DNA of 64,000 bases from the NCBI GenBank assembly GCA_035541735.1, contig DATKMS010000266.1, forward strand, positions 1 through 64,000. Direction: 5' to 3'. This document shows, piece by piece, positions 11,467-19,807 of the stretch. Both the position numbers and the translations under genes were made by a program. The number at the start of each line of letters is the position of its first letter. Within the stretch, counting starts at the first letter, position 1. Below the pieces are notes generated by a model. It was not told the DNA's origin and made no database searches. It saw only the letters and a program-made list of their open reading frames with translations. The DNA is from DATKMS01 sp035541735 (GTDB taxonomy: Bacteria > Desulfobacterota > Binatia > HRBIN30).

Positions 11467-11560
11467 CACGTGGGCGCATAGCGTCCGCGCCCCGAGGGTG
11501 TCAACTCGGCTCCAGCGCACCATTTGCTTCATCCGGTCCCTGGCTCTACGTAGAATAGTC

Positions 11561-13285
11561 ATGCGTTTGCTGCGCGCGTCGGTCGCCGGAGTTCTGTGGG
11601 CGGTGTTTGCAACCTGCGCCGCCGGCCAGACGTCCGTGTCGCATCTCAGCCCCCAGGTCTACGCGCAGCTCGATGCCCTTGGTGAGGCGGAGGTCTTTGT
11701 TCTCTTGCGCGAGCCGCCGCGCCTGCGTCCCGACGACATCCCGGCGCGCCAGCGGGCGATCCGTTCACAACGTGCGCAGCTGTTGGCGCCGCTGCCTGCC
11801 CGGGAGATTCGCGTGTACCGCGCATTCGCGGTCGTCAGCGCCTTCACGGCTTCGGTGACCGGCGCGGGCGTTGCCCGGCTGCTCGCGGACCCCAGGGTCC
11901 TGCGCGTCGATTCGGTAAAGTATGGCTCGGGTGCACTGGCGGAGAACGTTGCGCAGATACGCGCCGACGCCGTCCACGGGCGCAGCGACCTTGGGCAAGG
12001 CGTCACGGTGGCGGTCCTCGACACCGGGTTCGACCCGACGACACCTGACGTCGCAGGCAGCATCACCGCCGAGCACTGCTTCTGCACCGGCGGCTGCTGT
12101 CCGAACGGTGCCTCCGAGCAGGCCGGGTCTGGGAGCGCGCGTACACTGGCCACGCACGGTAACCATGTTACCGGCATCATCGTGTCGAAAGGCTTGGTCG
12201 CCCCCACCGGCGTCGCGCCGGGGGCACAGGTCGTGGCGGTGAAGGTGCTCAACGACAGCAATCGCGGACGCCTCGACGACTGGATCGCTGCCCTCGACTG
12301 GATCGCCTTGGAACATCCCGAGGTACAAGCGATCAACATGAGCTTGGTGAGCGACTCGGTGTTTGCCGCAACCTGTGACGACGCCGACAGCTACAACGTG
12401 GGTTTCGCGCAAGTGCTCGCGGCGCTGCGCGCGCGCGGGACGCTGACGTTCGCCGCCGCGGGCAACGGCGGGCGTGCCAACGCGATCGCATCACCCGCCT
12501 GCATCAGTAGTGCCGTGTCGGTGGGCGCGGTGCGCCCGGACGATCAGGTGTGGATCGCAAGCGACTCGTATGCAGATCTGGACTTGCTCGCTCCGGGGGT
12601 CAGCATTGTCTCCACCGGTCTCGGTGATTCCCTGGCCACGCTGAGCGGCACGTCCATGGCCACCCCGCACGCCACCGGCAGCGCGGCGCTGCTTCTCGCA
12701 CTGAATCCGACGCTGAGTGCCGATCAGGTGGAGGACGCGCTCAAGCGCAGCGGCCTGCGCATCCGCGATACGCGCAACGGATTCACGTTCCGGCGCGTCA
12801 ACGCACTGGGAGCGATGAATGCCGTGCTGGACCTGATGCACCCGATGCCGGGTGGCGGCAGCGCGCAGCGCGATTGCCTGTTGGAGTGGAACGTCCCGCC
12901 AACCATGACGACAACGCGCCAACCCATCAGCGGCGCCGTCTGCCACGACAACGATCCGGCCTGCGACGCCGATGGGACGCCGGGGCGCTGCACGTTCATG
13001 CTGTCGGCGTGCTTCAACGTTCCCGACCGTCGCCTGCCAGATTGCCGGACAGACGCCCCGCTGGTGGCGTACGAGCGTCCGCGCGCCGGCGATGCCATCG
13101 ACGCGGCCAACGCTGCCGCGCTCGAAGCGGTCCTGCCCCCATTACCGCTGACGGACGTCAACCGTTGCACCGATCCCTTCTCCTTCGTCGTCCCGGCCGG
13201 CACGGCAAAATGGATTCGCTTGGGGGTGCGCACGGCGGACGGAAAGAGCGACTACGATCGTTTGCGGTTCACGTGCGTGCCCTAG
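11561..13285 (+). CDS. Secreted subtilisin-like serine protease (S8)
   Basis: A 574-aa protein with an N-terminal signal peptide (hydrophobic VAGVLWAVFATCAAG), an inhibitor-like propeptide to about residue 130 and an S8 peptidase domain. Catalytic residues are visible: Asp154 in AVLDTGFD, His199 in ATHGNH, oxyanion Asn302 in AAAGNGG and Ser365 in SGTSMATPH. After residue 385 a Cys-rich C-terminal region of about 185 aa (with CHDNDPACDADG) resembles no domain I know and may be an extracellular beta domain. Probably exported and self-processed. Confidence 0.92.
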   Translation: MRLLRASVAGVLWAVFATCAAGQTSVSHLSPQVYAQLDALGEAEVFVLLREPPRLRPDDIPARQRAIRSQRAQLLAPLPAREIRVYRAFAVVSAFTASVTGAGVARLLADPRVLRVDSVKYGSGALAENVAQIRADAVHGRSDLGQGVTVAVLDTGFDPTTPDVAGSITAEHCFCTGGCCPNGASEQAGSGSARTLATHGNHVTGIIVSKGLVAPTGVAPGAQVVAVKVLNDSNRGRLDDWIAALDWIALEHPEVQAINMSLVSDSVFAATCDDADSYNVGFAQVLAALRARGTLTFAAAGNGGRANAIASPACISSAVSVGAVRPDDQVWIASDSYADLDLLAPGVSIVSTGLGDSLATLSGTSMATPHATGSAALLLALNPTLSADQVEDALKRSGLRIRDTRNGFTFRRVNALGAMNAVLDLMHPMPGGGSAQRDCLLEWNVPPTMTTTRQPISGAVCHDNDPACDADGTPGRCTFMLSACFNVPDRRLPDCRTDAPLVAYERPRAGDAIDAANAAALEAVLPPLPLTDVNRCTDPFSFVVPAGTAKWIRLGVRTADGKSDYDRLRFTCVP

Positions 13286-13326
13286 CAGCTGTTTACCTCA
13301 GGCGTCTGTCGCTCTAGTCTTCCTCC

Positions 13327-13938
13327 ATGAGCCAGGCTGATAACCCCCGTGCCACGCGTCTTCTGCTGGTCCGTCACGGCGAGAGCGAGGGCAACCGTGA
13401 CCGCACCTTTACCCAAAACCCCGAGGTGCCGCTGACGGCGGTTGGACGCGACCAGGCCCGGGCTGCGGCGCAGCGCATGGCGCGGCGTTACCGCCCGTCG
13501 CGCATCGTCGCCAGCCCATTTACCCGCGCGCGGCAGACCGCCAAGATCATCGCCGAGGTCTTTGGCCTGACGGTGGAGTTCGAGGCCGCGTTTCGCGAAC
13601 AGAGCTTTGGCGTCTTCGCCGGCCAACCGTACGACGCACTATTGAACGACGCCGCCTATCATGAAGGGCCACGATGGAACTGGCGGCCGCCGGGCGGGGA
13701 GTCGCTCATCGACGTCTACGAGCGCGTCGTGCCGGCATTCGACCGCGTCGCGCAGGCTGCGCCGGGAGCGGACGTCGTCATCGTCAGCCACGGCGGCGTC
13801 ATGGTCACGCTGTGCGCGTACGTCAGCGGAACATGGGAAGGCGTTGCAGTCACACCCAACGCCGGGATCGTTGTTGTCGAGCGCCGCGGCGACCGCTATA
13901 CGCCGCCCGTTTGGCTGCAAGACGACCCCGGAGGCTGA
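13327..13938 (+). CDS. Histidine phosphatase family protein
   Basis: A 203-aa member of the phosphoglycerate-mutase-like histidine phosphatase superfamily. The phosphorylated His is in LLVRHGESEGN near the N-terminus, with SPFTRARQTAKII (second Arg), the conserved Glu in REQSFGVFAG and the second His in VIVSHGGVM. It could be a cofactor-independent phosphatase acting on sugar phosphates, cobalamin precursors or nucleosides; sequence alone does not decide. It lies 41 bp after the protease gene. Confidence 0.9.
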   Translation: MSQADNPRATRLLLVRHGESEGNRDRTFTQNPEVPLTAVGRDQARAAAQRMARRYRPSRIVASPFTRARQTAKIIAEVFGLTVEFEAAFREQSFGVFAGQPYDALLNDAAYHEGPRWNWRPPGGESLIDVYERVVPAFDRVAQAAPGADVVIVSHGGVMVTLCAYVSGTWEGVAVTPNAGIVVVERRGDRYTPPVWLQDDPGG

Positions 13939-14043
13939 TGCGGCGGTGATCACCTCTTTGGACCGGTGCGGGAGTGACGGGAACGGGCTTTGGAGTCCGC
14001 GGCCTTGGGCGCGACCAACCAGATTGCGGTAGCAGCGTGGTGC

Positions 14044-14436
14044 CTACTGGAATCCGCCGGCGCTGCTGTCGTACGCCCACACCTTCCCACTGCCGCTGGG
14101 ATGCGTTGCAGTCCCGGTGAAGGACGTTCCCGCCCGGCGCATCCGGATGGTCACGTTCTTCGATCTGCGAAACCCCGGCAGTCTCTGGCCACAGTTGGCG
14201 TTTCTGCAGTTCACGTAGTTGGCGCCTGTTGCAAAGAGCGCTTCCTCTGCGACGGCCGCGTTGCGCAGGTCTGCACTGGCGGATGCATCGAATCCGCGGC
14301 GGCGATAGACGCCGAATTGGGCGACGGCAATCGCCGCCAAGATTCCAATCAAGGCGACCACGATCAGGAGCTCAAGGAGCGTGAATCCCTGGCTGCCTGA
14401 GCCCCCACCAAACCGGTTCACGATCGAGTCCTGCAC
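14044..14436 (-). CDS. Type IV pilin-like protein with prepilin leader
   Basis: Pseudopilin/type IVa pilin-like protein. The class III signal is textbook: a short charged leader ending GSGSQG, then FTLLELLIVVALIGILAAIA, with cleavage after Gly and Glu at +5 of the mature protein. The hydrophobic helix is followed by a small globular domain containing CRNANC (possible disulphide). I use GTG 14436, which gives a 17-residue leader; GTG 14421 (12-residue leader) is equally possible, while a start at 14604 would give an unlikely 73-residue leader. No pilus assembly genes are nearby, so it is an isolated locus. The 290 bp upstream of it hold nothing I recognise. Confidence 0.8.
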   Translation of the reverse strand: MQDSIVNRFGGGSGSQGFTLLELLIVVALIGILAAIAVAQFGVYRRRGFDASASADLRNAAVAEEALFATGANYVNCRNANCGQRLPGFRRSKNVTIRMRRAGTSFTGTATHPSGSGKVWAYDSSAGGFQ

Positions 14437-14729
14437 GTCGTCCCGCTGGGTCTCCCAGCCCCGCGGCACGGCGAGACCCCTCCTTGGTGCAGGCCCGGTG
14501 CAACCCACATACCAGCCTTGTGGCCACAGGGAGGCCAGCGCAGAAACCGCGACCCGCTCGTTTGTCGACGGCGAGAGTGACAAATGCCGGCGATGTGTCT
14601 TCACGCTTCACGTTCATGGACGGGTCCGGCATCCACTCCGCAGCTCCGCCGTGTCATGCGGGTTGCGCGCGCAGTCGGCACGCCAAAGGACTACGAGGTG
14701 GACGCCGTGATCTCGGTAGGGGGAGTTGT

Positions 14730-15230
14730 TCACGACGCTGAAGCGAGGACGGTCCGGAGCCGCTCTTCCAGCTCAGTGTTGCGTTGCTGCAGCTGGCGCA
14801 CCCGTGCTTCCAGTTCGCGCGCGCGTTCGTGCAGGCGGTGCAGCTGTAGCCGCTTGTCGAGCCCGGTACGGATGATGGTCAGCAGGTCGTCGTTGTCCCA
14901 GGGCTTTTCCATGTAGTGAAAAATCCCGACCTCGTTGATGGCGCGAATGGCGTTCTCCTTGTCGGCATAACCGGTGAGGAGTATGAGCGTGGATTCCGGG
15001 TAGAGGCCGCGCACTTCGAGGAGGAACTTGATCCCGTCCAGCTCGGGCATGAGAAAGTCGGAGATGACCAAGTCAGGGGGGTTGATCTTGGCCAGTTGCA
15101 CGCCGCGTAGCGGCGAGGTTTCCACCAGAACGTGGTGCGGGGTCTCCAGCTCCAGCAACGCCGCGATGCTTTGCACCACGGCTTTCTCGTCGTCGACAAC
15201 AAGAATGGTTGACGGGCTTTCTTCGGGCAT
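14730..15230 (-). CDS. Response regulator with receiver domain and coiled coil
   Basis: A 166-aa single-receiver protein. The acidic pair is Asp13/Asp14 (ILVVDDEKAVV), the phospho-acceptor is Asp58 in DLVISDFLMPELDG, the switch Thr is in LILLTGYAD and the Lys is in YMEKPWDND. There is no DNA-binding domain; the last 40 residues form a heptad-rich coiled coil (RELEARVRQLQQRNTELEE), as in RpfG/HnoC-like receiver proteins. ATG 15230 begins the canonical receiver. The orphan histidine kinase at 17602-18933 is a plausible partner, though it is on the other strand 2.4 kb away. Confidence 0.9.
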   Translation of the reverse strand: MPEESPSTILVVDDEKAVVQSIAALLELETPHHVLVETSPLRGVQLAKINPPDLVISDFLMPELDGIKFLLEVRGLYPESTLILLTGYADKENAIRAINEVGIFHYMEKPWDNDDLLTIIRTGLDKRLQLHRLHERARELEARVRQLQQRNTELEERLRTVLASAS

Positions 15231-15323
15231 GACGTGTCTCGATACACACCGCCCATCACGGGTGTCAAGCACGTGAAGGGCACGCAGAGGAGCAGGGGCG
15301 GTCCACGCACCTTGTGATCGCAC

Positions 15324-16754
15324 ATGGACGCCTTCAACTATCTGATCGTCAGTGATCTGCACCTGCGGGGCGGGTTCAACAACCCGACCTTGGGTCTGTA
15401 CCATTTCGACGAGGAGTTTGCGGACTTTCTGCGCTACTACCGGCTGCACCGGGGGTCGAACCGCCCCTGGCACCTGGTGATCGGCGGTGACTTCATCGAG
15501 TTCCTGTACATCACTGACCGGCCCGACCCGAATGAGCGCATGCTCAAAGGTTGCACCTTCCTGGACAGCGAGTACCGCTACGGCGCCGGCACGGAGCCGC
15601 CAAAGTCGCGCTGGAAGCTGGATCGCATCTTGCGCAGCAGCCACCCCCAGTTGCTGCTGGCGCTGGCGCGCTTCGTTGCGGAGGGCAATTCCATCAGCAT
15701 TCTCCGCGGCAACCATGACTCGGAGATGTTCTGGCCGGAGGTTCAGGAGCACTTCCGGCGGCTGATCGCCGAGCATCATCCGGTCGACGTCAGCTACATG
15801 GCTATGAAGGAAGCCGTGGCAGCGCGCGTGCAGTTCCCGGAGTGGTTTCTCTACGTTCCGGAGCTGCTCTATGTCGAACACGGCTGTCAATATGACCCCT
15901 TCTGCTGCTTCCAGTACTTCCTCAACCCGGTGGTTCCGGAACACCCGACGCTCATCCAGATGTCCATCGGGGAGCTGTCGATCCGCTATTTCACGAACCA
16001 GATGAAGATGATCAACGCGATGGCCGCGGAGAACATCAAGTCGGTGAGCGAGTACGTCTGGTGGGTGCTGCGCGGCAACCTGAAAGTCATGCCGCGGACC
16101 TTCCGCTTGTACGTTGCCATGGTGCGACGCGTGCTCGCCAAGAGCGGCCGGCCCGACCCGCAGGCCGAAAGCAGCGTGCGTGCCGAGCATGAGCGGCGCG
16201 TCGCGGCCTTCGACGCGCACTATGGTCTGCCGCAGGGCACCGCCACGGCGGTCGACGCCATGCGCGCCACCCCCGTGATGCGCTATCCGTTCGCCATGGC
16301 ACGCTTCCTGGCGCTTGACCTCATCGTGGGCGCGCTCGCCTTGGCGCTCGCTGCCGTGGCGGTCGTGGTCTGGTATCCGGCGCGCGTCGGACTGCTGGCG
16401 CTCGTGGCCGCGCTTGCCGCCGGGGGCAGCATCGCCTATATCGGCGCACTGCGCTTCCGGCGCGTCACCGAGGCCGCCCAGCTGAATCGCACGGCCGAGC
16501 GCATCGCGCAGTTGTTTCGAGTGCCGTATGTGGTCTTCGGCCACTCGCATGGCGCCGGCAACTGGCGCCTCCCGGGCGGCAGCAGCTACGTCAACGTCGG
16601 CACCTGGGTGCCCGAGGGCGAGGCGGCGTACTTTGTCTACTTCGTCGCCGAGGGTGATGGCGCAAGCCCGAGCGGCCGCCTGTGGCGCTGGAACAAGGCG
16701 AAGCGCGAGCCGGAACCGTTTGAAGGAAGCAACCACGCATCAGTGACCGAGTAA
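15324..16754 (+). CDS. Membrane-anchored calcineurin-like phosphoesterase
   Basis: A 476-aa metallophosphoesterase. Metal-binding motifs appear in order: SDLHLRGG (Asp11/His13), GGDFIEF, RGNHDSEMFW and C-terminal GHSHGAGNW. Two adjacent hydrophobic stretches near residues 330-375 (LIVGALALALAAVAVVVW and LLALVAALAAGGSIAYIGAL) interrupt the phosphoesterase fold before its last motif, so the enzyme is membrane-anchored by a hairpin. Substrate unknown; LpxH-like or phosphodiesterase roles cannot be separated here. It is divergent from the response regulator, with 93 bp between them. Confidence 0.88.
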   Translation: MDAFNYLIVSDLHLRGGFNNPTLGLYHFDEEFADFLRYYRLHRGSNRPWHLVIGGDFIEFLYITDRPDPNERMLKGCTFLDSEYRYGAGTEPPKSRWKLDRILRSSHPQLLLALARFVAEGNSISILRGNHDSEMFWPEVQEHFRRLIAEHHPVDVSYMAMKEAVAARVQFPEWFLYVPELLYVEHGCQYDPFCCFQYFLNPVVPEHPTLIQMSIGELSIRYFTNQMKMINAMAAENIKSVSEYVWWVLRGNLKVMPRTFRLYVAMVRRVLAKSGRPDPQAESSVRAEHERRVAAFDAHYGLPQGTATAVDAMRATPVMRYPFAMARFLALDLIVGALALALAAVAVVVWYPARVGLLALVAALAAGGSIAYIGALRFRRVTEAAQLNRTAERIAQLFRVPYVVFGHSHGAGNWRLPGGSSYVNVGTWVPEGEAAYFVYFVAEGDGASPSGRLWRWNKAKREPEPFEGSNHASVTE

Positions 16755-16757
16755 GCG

Positions 16758-16828
16758 GTGATCGCGTGATCGCCGACTGCCGAGATGACCACCACTCGAT
16801 CACTGATGACTTGATCACTGATCACTGG
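16758..16828. repeat. Short GATCACTGAT repeats between two genes
   Basis: The gap between the phosphoesterase and the HAD gene contains GATCACTGAT at 16798-16807 and 16813-16822, a partial third copy GATCACTGG at 16820-16828, and GTGATCGCGTGATCGCC just before them. Such degenerate tracts look like decayed intergenic repeats. No terminator or promoter is obvious within them. Confidence 0.4.
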
Positions 16829-16842
16829 TAATCAGCCGGTCA

Positions 16843-17589
16843 GTGGATTCCCAGGTGCGGGCCACACACTTGCAGCGCAAAGCGATCCGAATCGGCGGCA
16901 CGGCGGTGCGCGCGCTCATCTTCGATTTCGACGGCGTGCTCGCCGATACCGAGGCGCTGCACTGTGCCGCGTTCCAGGCAACCGCGGCGAGCATTGGGCT
17001 GACGATGGCGCGCGCTGAGTACTTCCGGTGCTTCCTCGGCCTGCCCGACCGGGAGTGTCTCGACGCCCTGTGCGTGCGCGCCGGGCGACAGCTCACCGCC
17101 GCTGCACTGGACGACCTGTGTGCCCGCAAGCGGCAGGAGTTTGCGCGGCTCCTACCCGCGGCGCAGCTCTATGCCGGCGTGGCTGACACGCTGCGGCGCT
17201 TGCACGCTCACTTCGTGCTGGCCATTGCGTCGGGGGCCTACCGGGATGAGATCGAGCCGATCTTGATGCGGGCACAGGTGCGGCAGCTGTTCGCGGCGGT
17301 GGTGGGAGCCGAGGATGTACGCGCCGGCAAGCCGGCGCCCGACCCGTTCCTGCGGGCACTCGAGGAGATCGGCGGCCGCGCCGGGACGCTCACCGCGGCG
17401 GAGTGTGTCGTCATCGAGGATTCGCCCAACGGCCTCGCCGCCGCCCGCAGCGCCGGGATGCGCTGCATCGGAGTGACCACCCATCACGAGGGCGCGGCAC
17501 TCGCGGCTGACGCGGTCATCGAACACGTCAATCAGTTGCGCGTCGAGGACCTGCAGCGCCTGGGACCTTCGACTCGCGCGTCTGCGTGA
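16843..17589 (+). CDS. HAD superfamily phosphatase, beta-phosphoglucomutase-like
   Basis: HAD hydrolase, up to 248 aa, with all four motifs: FDFDGVLADTE (nucleophile and acid-base Asp), IASGAYRDE (Ser/Thr), GKPAPDPFL (Lys) and CVVIEDSPNGL (acidic pair). The alpha-helical cap and Asp-Glu pair after motif I put it near beta-phosphoglucomutase/phosphoglycolate phosphatase-type enzymes; substrate is not determined. GTG 16843 is the longest start; GTG 16906, giving MRALIFDFDG, fits the family N-terminus better. Neither has a convincing ribosome site. Confidence 0.85.
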   Translation: MDSQVRATHLQRKAIRIGGTAVRALIFDFDGVLADTEALHCAAFQATAASIGLTMARAEYFRCFLGLPDRECLDALCVRAGRQLTAAALDDLCARKRQEFARLLPAAQLYAGVADTLRRLHAHFVLAIASGAYRDEIEPILMRAQVRQLFAAVVGAEDVRAGKPAPDPFLRALEEIGGRAGTLTAAECVVIEDSPNGLAAARSAGMRCIGVTTHHEGAALAADAVIEHVNQLRVEDLQRLGPSTRASA

Positions 17590-17601
17590 AGTGCCGCAAC
17601 C

Positions 17602-18933
17602 ATGCCCAGACACCGGCCTGACCCCTTCTCCGCCCTCATCGAAGTTGGCACCGCTCTGTGCCGGACGTTGCGCCTGCGCGAGTTGCTCGCGGCAATGATG
17701 GAGCGGGTCCGCGAGGTGCTCGACGCGGAGGCGTGCTCGGTGATGCTGGTCGATGAGCCCAGCCGCACGCTGCATTGGGAGGTGGCGCTGGGAGAAGGGG
17801 CGGGCAAACTGCAGACCATGTCGGTGCCGCTCGGCAAGGGCATCAGCGGGCGCGTGGCGCTGAGCGGTGACGCCATCCGTATCGAAGACGCCCAGCACGA
17901 TCCGCGCTGGGAAGGGCAGGCGTACGACCGCGAGACCGGTATCACGACGCGCTCGATCCTCTGCGTCCCGATGCGCACCCGCGAGCGCGTCATCGGCGTG
18001 GTGCAAGTGCTCAACCGACACGGTGGTCCGTTCACCGATGATGATCAGCGTCTGCTCGAAGCGCTGGCCAGCATGGGGGCGGTGGCGATTGAGAATGCGC
18101 GCCTGTACGAGAACCTCGAAGCCAAGGTGCAAGAGCGAACTGCCGCGCTGACGCGCACGCTGGCTGAACTGCGCGACACCCAGGCGCAGCTCGTCCAGTC
18201 GGAGAAGATGGCCGCGCTTGGCGATCTCGTCGCCGGCGTGGCGCACGAGATCAACACGCCGTTGGGCGCCGTGTCGAGCAACACCGATCTGGTCGGCCGT
18301 GCCATGACCAAGGCCAAGGAGTCGCTGGCCGATCCGACGCAGACGGCCAAGGCGGTGACCTTCCTCGAGCGCGCGGCCGGCATGGTCGATGTCAGCCGTG
18401 AGGCGTGCCGGCGCATCAACGAGATCGTGCGCAGCCTGCGGAACTTCGCGCGCCTCGATGAAGCGGAGCGCAAGCCGGCGGACCTGCATGAAGGCATCGA
18501 GTCGACGCTCACGCTGGTGGCGCACGTGCTGAAAAACCGCATCACGGTGCACCGCGACTATGGCCAACTGCCGCAGGTGCTGTGCTACGCGAACCAACTC
18601 AACCAGGTGTTCCTCAACATCTTGGTCAACGCCGCACAAGCCATCGACGGCCCCGGTGACATCACCATCCGCACGCGCTTTGTGCCCTCCGCCGGCTCCG
18701 AAGGCAGCGCCGTCGTCGAGATATCCGACAGCGGTTGTGGCATCCCGCCGCACTTTGTGAATAAGATCTTCGACCCCGGCTTCACCACCAAAGGGGTCGG
18801 CGTCGGAACTGGTCTCGGGCTGGCAATCTGCTATCGCATCGTCGCCAACCATCAGGGCAAGATCGAGGTCGAGAGCGCGGTCGGGAAAGGATCGACCTTC
18901 CGCATCACCTTGCCGGTTGGTATGAGGTCCTGA
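17602..18933 (+). CDS. GAF-domain sensor histidine kinase
   Basis: Soluble histidine kinase, 443 aa. An N-terminal GAF domain (about residues 10-165, with PLGKGISGRVALSG and SILCVPM) is followed by a coiled linker, an H-box with phospho-acceptor His215 in GVAHEINTPLGAV, and a HATPase domain with N-box NQVFLNILVNAAQA, G1 ISDSGCGIPP and F/G2 box FDPGFTTKGVGVGTGLGLAI. No membrane segments, so it senses a cytoplasmic signal. There is no adjacent regulator; the response regulator at 14730-15230 is the nearest candidate. It starts 12 bp after the HAD gene. Confidence 0.93.
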   Translation: MPRHRPDPFSALIEVGTALCRTLRLRELLAAMMERVREVLDAEACSVMLVDEPSRTLHWEVALGEGAGKLQTMSVPLGKGISGRVALSGDAIRIEDAQHDPRWEGQAYDRETGITTRSILCVPMRTRERVIGVVQVLNRHGGPFTDDDQRLLEALASMGAVAIENARLYENLEAKVQERTAALTRTLAELRDTQAQLVQSEKMAALGDLVAGVAHEINTPLGAVSSNTDLVGRAMTKAKESLADPTQTAKAVTFLERAAGMVDVSREACRRINEIVRSLRNFARLDEAERKPADLHEGIESTLTLVAHVLKNRITVHRDYGQLPQVLCYANQLNQVFLNILVNAAQAIDGPGDITIRTRFVPSAGSEGSAVVEISDSGCGIPPHFVNKIFDPGFTTKGVGVGTGLGLAICYRIVANHQGKIEVESAVGKGSTFRITLPVGMRS

Positions 18934-18959
18934 GTGCCGAAGGAGAGGAGAGAACAAAG

Positions 18960-19727
18960 ATGAAGGTTCGATGGGTGTCGGTTGCAGCGGTAGGGGTTGT
19001 GATCATGGTCACCGCAGCGGTGCCGGGGCGCGCCGATGAGAGTCCGCTCGACCTGATGAAGCGCATGCGCGCCGCGGCCCCGAAGGCCGCGTTCGTTGCC
19101 AAAGGGAAGATCGTCTCGGACCGCGGCCTGACACGCGAGCTGGAGCTGAGCCACAAGCACATGAACGACGGCGTCGAAGCGAGTTACATGGAGGTCACCG
19201 CACCCATGGACCTCAAAGACACGCGTTTCCTCTTCCTCGACCATGAGACCGGACGCGATGTGCAGTTCATCTACGTGCCGGCGGCCAAGCGCGCCATCCA
19301 GGTGGGCGGGCAGACACGCAAGCAATCCTTCCTCGGCTCGGAATTCTACGTCGGCGACTTCGCCCAGCCGGAAGTCGACGCGTTCACCTACAGCTTCGTG
19401 GGTGAGGAGAACGTCGGCGGCCGGCAGTGTAAGCTGGTGCAGGCTGTGCCGAAAAACACCGAGGACATGCTCTACAGCAAGACCATCGCCGCCGTTGATC
19501 CCAATGACCTGGTCGTCATGCGCACCCAACTCTTCGACGACAAGGGCGAACTACAGAAGGTGTGGACGATCGAGAAGATCGAGAAGATCGACGGCAACTG
19601 GACCCCGCTCAAGCAGAAGATCGAGGACGTGCAGGAGAAACACTGGTCGGAGCTGGAAATGAGCGAAGTCAAGTACAACGCGCAGCTGCCCGACGAGATC
19701 TTCAACAAGTCGTACCTGACGCGCTGA
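18960..19727 (+). CDS. Outer membrane lipoprotein-sorting protein (LolA-like fold)
   Basis: A 255-aa exported protein: signal peptide VAAVGVVIMVTAAVPGRADE, then a half-barrel domain typical of the outer-membrane lipoprotein-sorting family (PF17131-type), with YMEVTAPMDLKDTRFLF, a PAAKRAIQVGG-like block and FLGSEFYVGDF. Proteins of this type are often found beside RND/MMPL transporters and are thought to carry lipids or lipoproteins in the periplasm; no such transporter is adjacent, only an MFS gene. ATG 18960 follows GGAGAGGAGA. Confidence 0.85.
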   Translation: MKVRWVSVAAVGVVIMVTAAVPGRADESPLDLMKRMRAAAPKAAFVAKGKIVSDRGLTRELELSHKHMNDGVEASYMEVTAPMDLKDTRFLFLDHETGRDVQFIYVPAAKRAIQVGGQTRKQSFLGSEFYVGDFAQPEVDAFTYSFVGEENVGGRQCKLVQAVPKNTEDMLYSKTIAAVDPNDLVVMRTQLFDDKGELQKVWTIEKIEKIDGNWTPLKQKIEDVQEKHWSELEMSEVKYNAQLPDEIFNKSYLTR

Positions 19728-19807
19728 GGCTCACTCCCCGGTGGTTGCATCGCGCGCTGCAGCAGTGACCAATACGGAATGCCCCGCGCCCACGTGCTGC
19801 AAGGCCG

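Noticed and set aside
9844..11481. A long plus-strand open frame (545 aa) opposite the gamma-glutamyltransferase and saccharopine-dehydrogenase-like genes
   Set aside because: It is antisense to two genes with clear family motifs, has no motif of its own and an Arg/His/Ala-rich composition typical of GC-rich shadow frames.
15231..16736. A minus-strand extension of the response-regulator frame to 668 aa
   Set aside because: The added part overlaps the metallophosphoesterase and reads as low-quality antisense sequence; the receiver starts cleanly at 15230.
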